From Chondrilla cf. caribensis (lineage: Eukaryota; Porifera; Demospongiae; Chondrillida; Chondrillidae), in the NCBI GenBank assembly GCA_964020155.1, contig OZ026569.1:2535471-2599470 (forward strand): a stretch of DNA of 64,000 nucleotides, written 5' to 3'. The stretch's first letter is position 1; each line of letters begins with the position of its first letter. Both the position numbers and the translations under genes were made by a program. The notes beneath the pieces are model-generated. The model saw nothing but the letters and a program-made list of their open reading frames with translations, ran no database searches and had not been told where the DNA came from. Below, in pieces: positions 1 through 10,092 of the stretch.

Positions 1-384
1 AGGTGAATGTGTGTGTTTAGTGAGGGTGTGGTAGATTAGGTGTTAGATGTATTGGGAGATTAAGTTGAGTTTTATTGGGACCATTTTCGGACACTGTGAA
101 TGTAAAATGCTAAAATAGTCCTAATAAATCTCAACCTATTTTACAAGCACCTAAGATCTTTCACAATAAAAAGTATGTAGGAGAATATCCAAGGTTTGAT
201 AGTTCACAGTAATTATATGTTAAGACGAATCAGTACAGGCTCGGCAAGCAATTACATATCTGTTAAATGAGCAAAAGACAATTCTCTTCAAGCTCAAAAT
301 TTGATTGATTGTATACTGCTATCAATTATCTGGAACAATGACCCTCGATATTAGTAGTTTTGTTAGGTTTAGATGTGTTGCTTT
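1..384. other. Intergenic DNA, nothing recognised
   Basis: AT-rich sequence without a supported gene. The only open frames begin in the adjoining TG array and are low-complexity. Confidence 0.6.
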
Positions 385-385
385 G

Positions 386-427
<42 letters not shown>

Positions 428-446
428 ATACGTGCACACATGCATG

Positions 447-484
<38 letters not shown>

Positions 485-490
485 CATGTT

Positions 491-564
<74 letters not shown>

Positions 565-570
565 CATGTT

Positions 571-616
<46 letters not shown>

Positions 617-636
617 TGCGTGCGTGTGTGCTGATG
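385..636. repeat. (TG)n microsatellite, interrupted
   Basis: Long TG array with interruptions such as GTGCATGTTTGTTTG recurring twice, so parts of the array have been duplicated as a higher-order unit. Open frames on both strands here are Cys-Val or His-Thr low-complexity translations and are not genes. Confidence 0.95.
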
Positions 637-1100
637 TAGAATAACACAGATTATTTCGATTTCCAGGATACATTCTGGGCACCTTTCATTCCACAAGTAT
701 TTACTTGTTTTTCTTGAGGTAGAATGATCATAATAATATATTTTATCAGTATAATGTTATCCAGTTTATGATTTAAAAGAATATTCCTTGTACACATAGT
801 ATGAGATTATAATATTGCTTTTATATAACAAATGTTATATTGTCAGACTGTAATATTAATCAATCACCTGTACAATTTGGTGTGATATATGAGTTGTATA
901 TTATTTATTTATTATAATAATAATATTATTATGATGATGATAATGGGTGCATAGTGTCGATCATAAAACAATTTTGAATTATACATTCATGTATATAATA
1001 ATATTATATGTAATGCCCCAACTCCCCCCCAAGAAAGACTTTGTACATTGTGCAATCTTGAGATGTTGAGGATGAGCCTCACTTTTTAATCATATGTGAG
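637..1100. other. AT-rich spacer
   Basis: No gene or recognisable element seen. It contains short ATT/ATA runs near 900-1010. Confidence 0.5.
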
Positions 1101-1341
1101 CGTGCAAGCGAAAAGGGCCCTTTTCGCTTGCACATACACATATGCACAAGATTTTCACACTTGAGACACAATATGCTTGCTATAGCAAATGCAACCAACT
1201 CCTGTTTTGAGTACCTATCATCGACAGATAAATCTATTTACATATTAGCATCCACCAACGAAAACGTGATTTGGTAATTAGCATAGTACATATTAGATAC
1301 ATATAATGCTATGAAACTCTGCACTGTTGTCACCTGTTGCT

Positions 1342-1389
<48 letters not shown>

Positions 1390-1690
1390 ATACTACTAAA
1401 GGCCATTTTGGTTTCTAATTATAGAACTCAGTGATGATTATTAATAATTGATATTATAATAAATTACTTAAGGGAAATTCGAATTCGCATAAGAAGGTAC
1501 ATTCTGACCATTGTTCTTACATAATATCCCATTTGATTAATATAGACCAATGAAAGAAACTACATACTACATATAACTTACATTTTATTTATTTTAATAT
1601 ATATAAACTGACAGTCTGATATAGTATAATAAATGATCTATTTCAATTAAATGATTGGCAACCTGATATAATTGCTATAATCATAACTAA
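1101..1690. repeat. 3' flank module of NMRAL1 copy A (duplicated)
   Basis: The stretch from about 1147 to 1310 recurs at about 7047-7220, and in reverse complement at about 3480-3605. The stretch 1500-1680 recurs in reverse complement at 3297-3440. A (TA)n run occupies about 1345-1384. The gene above ends at 1687 on the minus strand, and a minus-strand AATAAA (plus tttatt, about 1585) is a plausible poly(A) signal. Confidence 0.65.
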
Positions 1691-2559
1691 AGAATGTCTT
1701 TCTTCTCCTTTGCCCAAGCTTCAAATCCCTTGGTCTGCGGGTTGAGACGCTTCGTGAGGCTGATATCACGCTCTGGATTGCCCCGTTCGTAGAAATCAAA
1801 CATGGCAGCAAAGTCATCAGCACCAGGGAATGGGAATTTCTCAAACACCTCCACTGGTACATACTGATAACGATAGGTCTTGCCCGTCACTTTGGTTAGA
1901 ATGGACATGTACTCTTCTGGAGTTAACTTCTCTCCACTGATGCCAATCTTTCTTCCAATGTACTCTTTTGGGTTCTCAAAGACACTAGCAATAGCAGGAC
2001 CTCCGTCCTCAACAGAGATGCCATCCACTGGACCCTTCAGACACACTGTCCACTGGTGAGTGTTGTCTTCTTGTTTCTGGATTGAAGATTCCCCGATGAA
2101 GTTTTCGTAGTAGAAAGCATAGCGAACACTTGTGTTTGGAATCCCAATTTCATCAAGATATCGCTCAATGTAGCCCTTACCATCAAAGTGGGGGCAATCT
2201 TTACCAGTAATTTCTTTCACTACTTCCAGACCACTGTACACGAGGTGCTTCACTCCACATCTCTTACAAGCGTCTGCTACAGTCTTTCCTTGTTTTATCT
2301 CCCTTTCTTTATCCATGTATTCCCAGTAATTTGTCACCAGGAATACTCCATAAGCACCCTCCACCGCTTGGTCTATACTAGCAGCGTCGTCCAAATCTCC
2401 CTTGGCTAATTCGGCACCCAGTTTTTTGAGTTCCTTTGCCTTGTCGCTTTCGGTATTTCTGGTTATTCCGCGAACTTTGAATCCTTTCTGTAGGAGAGCA
2501 CGGGCTACTGATCCTCCTTGTCTACCCGTCGAGCCGAAGACAACCACTAGTTTCGACAT
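1687..2559 (-). CDS. NMRAL1: NmrA-like family protein, copy A
   Basis: A single 290-residue open frame without introns. The N-terminus holds a Rossmann beta-strand and a GSTGRQGG dinucleotide-binding motif (about residues 9-16). It is followed by an NmrA-type atypical short-chain dehydrogenase fold, as in human NMRAL1/HSCARG, a cytosolic NADPH sensor without a standard SDR catalytic Tyr-x3-Lys. Length equals the family norm (about 300). The start ATG is conserved in all three copies. This copy is the most divergent near residues 150-160 and 255-262 (FYERGNPERD where copies B and C read YYERYKLDRD). All three genes point the same way, a tandem array. The NADPH-sensing role is inferred from the family. 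Lack of introns in all copies suggests either an intronless ancestor or a retrocopy that was then duplicated. Confidence 0.93.
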   Translation of the reverse strand: MSKLVVVFGSTGRQGGSVARALLQKGFKVRGITRNTESDKAKELKKLGAELAKGDLDDAASIDQAVEGAYGVFLVTNYWEYMDKEREIKQGKTVADACKRCGVKHLVYSGLEVVKEITGKDCPHFDGKGYIERYLDEIGIPNTSVRYAFYYENFIGESSIQKQEDNTHQWTVCLKGPVDGISVEDGGPAIASVFENPKEYIGRKIGISGEKLTPEEYMSILTKVTGKTYRYQYVPVEVFEKFPFPGADDFAAMFDFYERGNPERDISLTKRLNPQTKGFEAWAKEKKDIL

Positions 2560-2650
2560 TGCTGTCGTGGATTTGGGTTGTAATATAGTTCAGTCTAGTT
2601 AAAAGTCTTTAATTTCAAGACTGCTAACGCTGATCCTTCTCCGTCGCCAA

Positions 2651-2657
2651 TTTTATA
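2651..2657 (-). promoter_or_regulatory. TATA box of NMRAL1 copy A
   Basis: TATAAAA on the minus strand, about 92 bases upstream of the ATG. It is embedded in a block (about 2590-2725) that is repeated in inverted orientation at 3107-3211, TATA box included. A TACGTCA-type element (CREB/ATF-like half-site) lies upstream at about 2710. Confidence 0.6.
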
Positions 2658-2868
2658 GAGCCTCAGAGAGTTGGAAACGTCACGACTCACGACCGAATGT
2701 TCGATCAGGTACGTCATTAAAATTGATGGCCGACCATGCATCTCGACCACGACTGTACTTTATTAATATGAAAAAAACACTCTATGGATTTGGTGTCCAA
2801 CGGAAATAACACGTGATACTTTGCTGGAATCACATATCCTTCCTTTCTTCTACGTACGATGTGCGGTT

Positions 2869-2949
2869 AGTCTGACGTAGCCCAGACCTCCATTTTATTT
2901 TCGCGCCGTAATAAAATGGAGGCCGGAAAGGTCTGGGCTACGTCCGACT
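2869..2949. repeat. Palindromic foldback element
   Basis: The left arm (2869-2900) and right arm (about 2911-2949) are reverse complements around a short CG-rich centre. The right arm has a 7-base insertion. It lies between the two head-to-head NMRAL1-type promoters. Confidence 0.75.
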
Positions 2950-3106
2950 ATAATAGAGTGCGGTAACACTTGTAGCCTACAGTGCTACCGTGTAGGCATA
3001 GGTATCTAGGGTCTATGGTGTAGGGATGACGCGATAACAACATGGCCGCGCGCCCTATACCACGGCGGTTTAATCATAATAGGCACTCTATACTACGTAA
3101 CTATGG

Positions 3107-3605
3107 TTTAATGACGTACCAGGTCGAACTTTCGGTCGTGAGTCGTGACGTTTCGAACGCTCTGAGGCTCTATAAAATTGGCGACGGAGAAAAGCCAGCG
3201 TTAGCAGTCCCAGACTACTAACGCTGGTCTTTCTCCATCAGTTGGGAGTCTCAGTTACTTAAGGCTTGGAATTAAAGATTCCCAAGTAGACTGACAGCAA
3301 TATTATATCAGGTTGCCAATCATTTAATTGGAATAATATTATCACTTGTTATAATATCAGACTGTCAGTTTATATTTAAAGAAATAAATTGTAACTAGTA
3401 TGTAGTATGTAGCTAGTTTCTATAGTCTATATTAATCAAATGGGATATACTCAGCATTTTTTTTTCCATTTGATAGCAAATTATTGGATGATAAATTGCA
3501 AAATTACTAGCGACTAAACAGGAGGTGATAACAGTGCAGATTTGAGTTTCATAACATTATGTATGTATTATTACGTACTTTGCTGATTACCAAATCAACA
3601 CCAAC
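3107..3605 (+). pseudogene. Inverted NMRAL1 remnant: promoter and 3' flank, no CDS
   Basis: 3107-3211 is about 90% or more identical to the reverse complement of the copy A promoter, including a TATA box at 3171-3177 and the downstream leader. A hairpin junction follows at about 3187-3240. After it, 3297-3440 matches the reverse complement of the copy A 3' flank (1500-1680) and 3480-3605 that of 1225-1310. No part of the 873-base coding sequence is present. I infer an inverted fourth copy that lost its coding region. Confidence 0.7.
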
Positions 3606-3712
3606 ACACACTCACCTAACACACCCTCATCATAAGCTATACCACACCTAACAGACCAATACCTAACCCTAGCCTAACCATGATAATATGCATTAAGTTA
3701 TTATAATACATA

Positions 3713-3889
3713 CAGTAGAACCTCGTTAAGACAAATACTCTTAAGAAAAATTTCTGCTTAACACAAACCAATTTTTGGTTTGCTGTAGTAGTGTACATAA
3801 TATAGTAAGCAAATCCTGATAAGAAGAACATCTGATACAAGAACTGATTTTGTGGGTCCCTTGTAGTTTGTTATGAAGAGTTTCCACTG
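3713..3889. mobile_element. TA-flanked MITE (pogo/Tigger-like ends)
   Basis: Begins CAGTAGAACCTCGTTAAGAC and ends in the imperfect inverted terminus (TTTCCACTG), flanked by TA on both sides. Same end type as the elements at 12722, 15359, 24047 and 27220. Confidence 0.6.
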
Positions 3890-3891
3890 TA

Positions 3892-4700
3892 ACTAAGATT
3901 AACAGAAATAATGTCGACTTATGTACATACATATATTGTGTACATAATCATAATATTATGTATATATACACACACAAGCACACACACAACAATATATATA
4001 TATATTAATTTTATATATATATATATATACACATCACATGGATACATACGTACATAATATATATGTACTGTAAATACAGACATTCTTACATACCACAGGA
4101 GGACAATAATATCGCGCATAATATTCGATGGCGTAACCCCATACCATCCAGCCATATCCAGTGCTAACACCCCACAAAAATAGTGTATTCCATAATCGCT
4201 GGCCACCTGCTTTTGGTCTAAGAAAGTAGACAATTCCTACTAAATAGGAAGATGGTTAACCAAAGTAATTAAGTTTGTGCATGTACGTATACGTGCACAT
4301 GTGTGTATGCACATAATATCATCACATAAACAATACGCGAAAGCAGGCTGAAAGAAATCACATCACAAGCAAACCTCCAAAGATGAAAAACATGACTGTT
4401 AACACAGGAAAAAAGAATTTTATTCCAACAGCAATGATGTACTCGTGGAATAAGGCTGATATGAAAATAGGCGGAAGGGCAGCCAGTGCCCTGTAGGCTT
4501 TATTCTTGAAGAGCTGGGCAAGGAATGAGAAACTTGGTGTTCATATGCATATTCACGGATATGTACAGGGCTATATCCTGAACGTACAGATCTGATGTCT
4601 CTGTAAAAGTATGCATGTATCCAGTCATAGACTACATAGTTCCACTTTCAATAAAATGATAGTCAGTACATGTCCACCAGTCCTGAGTGGAATCAACAAA
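3892..4700. other. Intergenic, no gene recognised
   Basis: Contains (TA)n/(CA)n tracts near 3960-4035. Stretches near 4090-4240 and 4380-4530 look like old coding sequence, but no splice-consistent model emerged. Confidence 0.4.
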
Positions 4701-4703
4701 GAG

Positions 4704-4704
<1 letters not shown>

Positions 4705-4784
<80 letters not shown>
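4705..4784. repeat. (TG)n microsatellite
   Basis: Uninterrupted TG array of about 40 units. The preceding sequence (about 4625-4700, containing the ATGTCCACCAGTCCTGAGTG word) matches, in reverse orientation, the sequence next to SOAT exon 9 at 17060-17140, so a piece of that exon region has been copied here. Confidence 0.9.
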
Positions 4785-4785
<1 letters not shown>

Positions 4786-5289
4786 CTCACACACTAGCTA
4801 TAGTATACTATAATAGCCTCACACAATAGTCATAGTATATAGAATTACATGCACATGCATGTACGGTTAACTTTATGCTATATATACACATAGTATATTA
4901 ATAGTTACCAAGCTAGATTATCTCAATAAAGTTATTATTAATAATAATAGTTTCTGTACATCCTACAAGTGCAAGAGGCATATATTATATTATAATATAA
5001 AAAGTTAACCTTATAGATAGATTATTGAATCCAATTGACAAGCATGACTGTACTGTGATGTATAACTGATGATTTTTGCATTTAAAATACTAAATTTCAC
5101 TAGCTGTTCACAGCAAACCATAATTAGTTAAAATGAGCCTACAATAATTGCAATTAAAGGTATTTATCATCAAAAACTGACAGTCTAATAAAATTAATGC
5201 TATGATAGCTATTGTCAAATGCTCGAATCAATGTTAAACCAATATTTCCATTAAACGATTGGCAACCTGATATATTATTGCTATCATTA

Positions 5290-6162
5290 CTAAAGAATGT
5301 CTTTTTTCTCCTTTGCCCAAGCTTCAAATCCCTTGGTCTGCGGGTTGAGACGCTTCGTGAGGCTGATATCACGATCCAGCTTGTACCGTTCATAGTAATC
5401 AAACATGGCAGCCATATCATCAGCAGCAGGGAATGGAAATTTCTCAAACACCTCCACTGGTACATACTGATATCGATAGGTCTTGCCCGTCACTTTGGTT
5501 AGAATGGACATGTACTCTTCTGGAGTTAACTTGTCTCCACTGAGGCCAATCTTTCGTCCAATGTACTCTTTTGGGTTCTCAAAGACACTGGCAACAGCAG
5601 GACCTCCATCTTCAACAGAGATGGCATCCATCGGACCTTTCAGACACACTGTCCACTGGTTTGTGTTGTCTTCTTGTTTCTGGAGTAAAAATTGCCCGAT
5701 GAAGTTTTCATAGTAGAAAGCATAGCGAACACTTGTGTTTGGAATCCCAATTTCATCAAGATATCGCTCAATGTGGCCCTTACCATCAAAGTGGGGGCAA
5801 TCTTTACCAGTAATTTCTTTCACTACTTCCAGACCACTGTACACGAGGTGCTTCACTCCACATCTCTTACAAGCGTCTGCTACAGTCTTTCCTTGTTTTA
5901 TCTCCCTTTCTTTATCCATGAATTCCCAGTAATTTGTCACCAAGAATACTCCATAAGCACCCTCCACCGCTTGGTCTATACTAGCAGCGTCGTCCAAATC
6001 TCCCTTGGCTAATTCGGCACCCAGTTTTTTGAGTTCCTTTGCCTTGTCGCTTTCGGTATCTCTGGTTATTCCGCGAACTTTGAATCCTTTCTGTAGGAGA
6101 GCACGGGCTACTGATCCTCCTTGTTTACCCGTCGAGCCGAAGACAACCACTAGTTTGGACAT
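5290..6162 (-). CDS. NMRAL1: NmrA-like family protein, copy B
   Basis: 290-residue intronless open frame, same start and stop context as copies A and C. It has the GSTGKQGG nucleotide-binding motif near residue 9. Differences from copy C are mainly conservative substitutions, and there are no frameshifts or stops, so it looks functional. Its 3' flank (about 5080-5289) is shared with copy C (about 8395-8611) rather than with copy A, so B and C arose from the more recent duplication. Upstream at about 6240-6430 are repeated ACGTCA words and the same CACGACTCACGACCGAATGT block seen upstream of copy A. Family role (NADPH sensing) is inferred. Confidence 0.93.
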   Translation of the reverse strand: MSKLVVVFGSTGKQGGSVARALLQKGFKVRGITRDTESDKAKELKKLGAELAKGDLDDAASIDQAVEGAYGVFLVTNYWEFMDKEREIKQGKTVADACKRCGVKHLVYSGLEVVKEITGKDCPHFDGKGHIERYLDEIGIPNTSVRYAFYYENFIGQFLLQKQEDNTNQWTVCLKGPMDAISVEDGGPAVASVFENPKEYIGRKIGLSGDKLTPEEYMSILTKVTGKTYRYQYVPVEVFEKFPFPAADDMAAMFDYYERYKLDRDISLTKRLNPQTKGFEAWAKEKKDIL

Positions 6163-6229
6163 TGCTGAAAAAGGGTCCGTTCGATTGCAAGACTACTACC
6201 ACTGGTTCTAACTGTTCTTTAACTTCAAC

Positions 6230-6440
6230 CACAAGCTTTTATTCTATGCGAATACGTCACGACTCGAATGTCTATACCTGACTTGCTACGTCACCAACTC
6301 CCACCCATCTTGACTTCACGATCGCGAACATGTTCTATCGTATAGTTTAGCTGCTAGACCCTATAGCTGGTCTATGGCACATGGATACGTCACGACTCAC
6401 GACCGAATGTTCGACTCGTATACGTCAATGAACAGCCGCG
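6230..6440 (-). promoter_or_regulatory. Upstream region of NMRAL1 copy B
   Basis: Carries a GAATAAAAG TATA-like sequence on the minus strand (about 6236-6246) and several ACGTCA words. It also has the conserved CACGACTCACGACCGAATGT block (about 6390-6411) shared with copy A and the inverted remnant. Function is inferred from conservation between copies only. Confidence 0.4.
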
Positions 6441-7019
6441 GTCACATCGATCACGATCGTGAACGAGTGTACTATGTACTACGTAGACGTGCATGTGTAC
6501 TTTATTATGCAACGCCCTACGAGTTTGGTATCCAAAGGAGGTAACATGTAATTCTTTGCTGGAATCACCTAGCCTCCTTCATGCAGTAGTATTGAATTAT
6601 AAGTATAGATATAATAATATATAACCCTAGACTTCTAGTACAACTCTACTAAACCAATCCACTTCATGCCTACTCTTTGCCGATGACATTGTAATTGTTA
6701 CAATTATTATTGTATAATATAATTGTTACTATTATTACACTGCTTCACAGTCAGACAGATGAAATGGAGTACAGGTAAATGTGAAGTAATGGTGGAAGTG
6801 ATTGGTGGCTGAAGGTCTACCATCAACATGTGATGTAGCATGAAGTATGACTCAGATTAATTTACTATACTAGATATAAAATACAGAAAAGCAGTAAGGA
6901 TGAGTATGGAACTGTGGATAATTGCGAGAAATGAATAGTGTATTATAACAGTGATGGCAAGAAAATAAAGTGTGTGTGGTTATATGAATATAATATAGTG
7001 GGGTACTTGAAGACTGTAC

Positions 7020-7340
7020 AACATATATACGAACATGAGTGTCTGCCCAAGATTTTGCACTTGAGGCACAATATGCTTGCTACAGCTGATGCAACCAATT
7101 CCTGTTTTAAGTACCTGTCATCGGCAGATAAATCTGTTTACATAATCCACCAATGAAAACTTGATTTGGTGTTTAGCAAAGTACATGCATAATGCTATGA
7201 AACTCAAATCTGCACTGTTGTCACCTCCTGTTTAGTCACTATTAATTTAAATCTACAATTTACCATAATTCGATAATTCGCCATTAATTGGAAAGAATCT
7301 GATGTCTAATTGCCATTTTGGCTTATAAAAACCAGTGATA
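7020..7340. repeat. Second direct copy of the 1.1-1.4 kb flank module
   Basis: Matches about 1147-1420 (shared words include CACAATATGCTTGCTA and ATGCTATGAAACTC). It marks the boundary of an older duplicated unit between NMRAL1 copies B and C. Confidence 0.6.
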
Positions 7341-7486
7341 ATTATTATAACCTAAATACGATTGATGCAATGACTTTAATTTTTTGGCCAATTACTAAGA
7401 ATACCTTCTTCAATTACTTCAATTGAAGACTGAACAGTGAATCAAGTAAAGTTTAAAATTGCATTTTAACACTATTATTCATGCAG

Positions 7487-8129
7487 GTATGCCTCCCTGA
7501 CAGTGTCAACCTGCCCACATGTGGTGAAGAACAACGGCTATAGCTGCAAAGGCTACGTATGTAGTGAAAATCCATGGCTCTCTGCTAATCACTTTCACTT
7601 TTGTAAACCAGCGGGTGAGTAGTTAGAATTCTTACTGCGTGCTGTCTCATACTCACACAACTCATATTATATATATATAGCTACTAGGATATGCATGTAT
7701 ATGTCTGGGCTATATACAGTACAAACAATTGGCCTGCACATGTAGCTAGACATGCATACCCCTAATCTTGCACTGCAGATTACACTTTACTATGCACATA
7801 GTATGCCTTGCTCACAACCTTGAACTCCAGTGCATACATGCACATACAGTGGTCTTATATGCATTCAACTCATAGGAGAGCTATAGACTAGTGTACGTAC
7901 ACAATATATTATTTTCTCAGTACTTGGTGTACTTGGTAAGCCAAGTGGTGGTATGAGATACAGCTCAGTGGAACAGCTAAACACGCTTGTCTTCAACACT
8001 TCAGCATCTGTAGCTTGCCAACTTAATTGGATTCATATTATACATGTGAAGATAATGGAGGCAATGGTGGTTTTTATATACAAATTCGGATCCACACTAC
8101 ATTTTGTGAGAAAACGGTTGATTGGCTGA
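7487..8129 (+). CDS. Orphan two-exon reading frame (candidate gene fragment)
   Basis: Exon 1 (7487-7614) is bounded by atgcag| and |gtgagt and is open in one frame for about 42 codons. It is cysteine-containing (TCPHVV, YSCKGYVC, HFC). The next acceptor (ttttctcag|, exon from 7921) continues in the matching phase and stays open to a TGA at 8127-8129, about 68 codons. No start codon or upstream exon was found and I do not recognise the protein. It could be a surviving piece of a secreted Cys-rich gene broken by the NMRAL1 duplications, or a chance open frame. Confidence 0.3.
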
Positions 8130-8253
8130 GAATCTTGGTATGACAACATTTTGAAATGCTTATTCAATGATTATAATTGATATTTTGTCAAATTTGAATG
8201 CTATTGCTGTCAGTGGATATTGATGTAATCAATTGCACTACATTTAAAATACT

Positions 8254-8372
8254 ATATCAAGAATTCAATGTAATTCACTAGGCGAATAATTTTAACACCA
8301 AACGTTTCGACAGCTAACTGCTGTCTTCTTCAGTGGTATGGAATACAGTGAATTACATTGAATTCTTGATAT
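8254..8372. repeat. Perfect 26-bp inverted repeat with CGTTTC...CTTCTTCAG loop
   Basis: Arms 8254-8279 and 8347-8372 are perfect reverse complements. The loop carries AACGTTTCGACAGC...CTGTCTTCTTCAG. A similar loop sequence lies inside the inverted repeat at 36903-37025, so this is probably one non-autonomous element family. Confidence 0.7.
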
Positions 8373-8611
8373 ATGACGATGCCCAGCAGTTCAACCAATT
8401 TTGCATTTAAATACTAAATTTCACTAGCTGTTCACAGCAAACCATAATTAGTTAAAATGAGCCTACAATAATTGCAATTAAAGGTATTTATTATCAAAAC
8501 TGACAATCTAATAAAATTAATGCTATGCTAGCTATTGTCAAATGCTCGAATCAATATGTTAAACCAATATTTCCAAACGATTGGCAACCTGATATATTAT
8601 TGCAATCATAA

Positions 8612-9484
8612 TTAAAGAATGTCTTTCTTCTCCTTTGCCCAAGCTTCAAATCCCTTGGTCTGCGGGTTGAGACGCTTCGTAAGACTGATATCACGATCCA
8701 GTTTGTACCGTTCATAGTAATCAAACATGGCAGCCAAGTCACCAGCACCAGGGAATGGAAATTTCTCAAACACCTCCACTGGTACATACTGATAACGAAA
8801 GGTCTTGCCCGTCACTTTGGTTAGAATGGACATGTACTCTTCTGGAGTTAACCTGTCTCCACTGATGCCAATCTTTCGTCCAATGTACTCCTGGGGGTTC
8901 TCAAAGACACTGGCAACAGCAGGACCTCCGTCCTCAACAGAGATGGCATCCACTGGTCCCTTCACACACACAGTCCACTGGTTTGTGTTGTCTTCTTGTT
9001 TCTGGATTAAAAATTGCCCGATGAAGTTTTCGTAGTAGAAAGGATAGCGAACACTTGTGTTTGGAATCCCAATTTCATCAAGATATCGTTCAACATAGCC
9101 CTTACCATCAAAATGGGGGCAATCTTTACCAGTAATTTCTTTCACTACTTCCACACCGCTGTACACGAGGTGCTTCACTCCACATCTCTTACAAGCGTCT
9201 GCTACAGTCTTTCCCTGTTTTATCTCCCTTTCTTTATCTATGTATTCCCAGTAATTTGTCACCAGGAATACTCCATAAGCACCTTTCACCACTTGGTCTA
9301 TACTAGCAGCGTCGTCCAAATCTCCCTTGGCTAATTCGGCACCCAGCTTTTTGAGTTCCTTTGCATTGTCGCTTTCGGTATTTCTGGTTATTCCGCGAAC
9401 TTTTAATCCTTTCTGTAGGAGAGCACGGGCTACTGATCCTCCTTGTCTACCCGTCGAGCCGAAGACAACCACTAGTTTCGACAT
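8612..9484 (-). CDS. NMRAL1: NmrA-like family protein, copy C
   Basis: 290-residue intact intronless frame with the GSTGRQGG motif near residue 9. It differs from A and B at scattered sites (for example FENPQEYIG, FPGAGDLAAMF). It shares the YYERYKLDRD segment with copy B. A minus-strand AATAAA (plus tttatt, about 8485-8490) lies downstream of the stop. The upstream region (about 9520-9720) has a TATA-like AATAAA-containing sequence and ACATTCGGGGCGTGG, which resembles the upstream blocks of A and B only in part. A repeat fragment starts at about 9662. Confidence 0.93.
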   Translation of the reverse strand: MSKLVVVFGSTGRQGGSVARALLQKGLKVRGITRNTESDNAKELKKLGAELAKGDLDDAASIDQVVKGAYGVFLVTNYWEYIDKEREIKQGKTVADACKRCGVKHLVYSGVEVVKEITGKDCPHFDGKGYVERYLDEIGIPNTSVRYPFYYENFIGQFLIQKQEDNTNQWTVCVKGPVDAISVEDGGPAVASVFENPQEYIGRKIGISGDRLTPEEYMSILTKVTGKTFRYQYVPVEVFEKFPFPGAGDLAAMFDYYERYKLDRDISLTKRLNPQTKGFEAWAKEKKDIL

Positions 9485-9661
9485 TGCTGAACAACGGCTT
9501 GTTCGATTACAAGACTATTAGCACTGGTTCTGTTCTTCAACTTCAACAACAAACCTCAGTTTATTCTAGGCGAATACATCGACCACGCCCCGAATGTCCA
9601 TATACTATGATAATACCCGGTTTGTTACGTCACCACCGACCACCTACCCGCCTCTGTTTAT

Positions 9662-9906
9662 AATACTACTAGGTGTGAACGCGGTTCAGAACCTCTCTGC
9701 GTGGAGTAGGATATGGCCGTATTTTGCCGTATTAATATGTCTACACCTGACCATAATAATATTGTCTACCATACTGCCTTTATAGAGAAGAAAGAGTCCT
9801 CCTTTTTAGTGCCTTTACTGGGCACCTTGATAGTAGCCCTATGGGCTAGTGGTTGCCCCAGTATAAATAAGACTTCTGATTCTGATTCTGATTCTGATTC
9901 TCCTCT
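9662..9906 (+). mobile_element. Retroelement 3' tail fragments with (TTCTGA)n
   Basis: The stretch 9662-9735 (ACTAGGTGTGAACGCGGTTC...) recurs at about 59258-59325. The stretch about 9818-9905, with CTAGTGGTTGCCCCAGTATA and a terminal (GATTCT)5 tract, recurs in diverged form at about 17763-17825 with a different simple tail. A shared body with a variable simple-repeat tail is typical of SINE/LINE 3' ends. The family is not identified. Confidence 0.55.
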
Positions 9907-9992
9907 GTGAAGACATCATCTATTACCTGACTTGCTACGTCACCAAGTGGCAACACTCGGCCATCTTGACCTCACAACCACGAACAGTAGAC

Positions 9993-10092
9993 TAGCTGCT
10001 AGCCCCTACTTTTACCCTCCGCGTGGGCGAAGAAAAGTAGAAAGAAACCTTTCTTCTCCCATGCGAAGGGTAAAAGTAGGGGCTAGCAGCTA
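9993..10092. repeat. 100-bp palindrome with perfect 26-bp outer arms
   Basis: 9993-10018 and 10067-10092 are perfect reverse complements (outer sequence TAGCTGCTAGCCCCTACTTT). The inner arms continue imperfectly for about another 14 bases around an A/G-rich loop. Confidence 0.85.

Noticed and set aside
2188..2602. Plus-strand frames antisense to NMRAL1 copy A (and the same at 5692-6211 and 9014-9521)
   Set aside because: Shadows of a strongly supported minus-strand gene. They recur in each copy only because the gene does.
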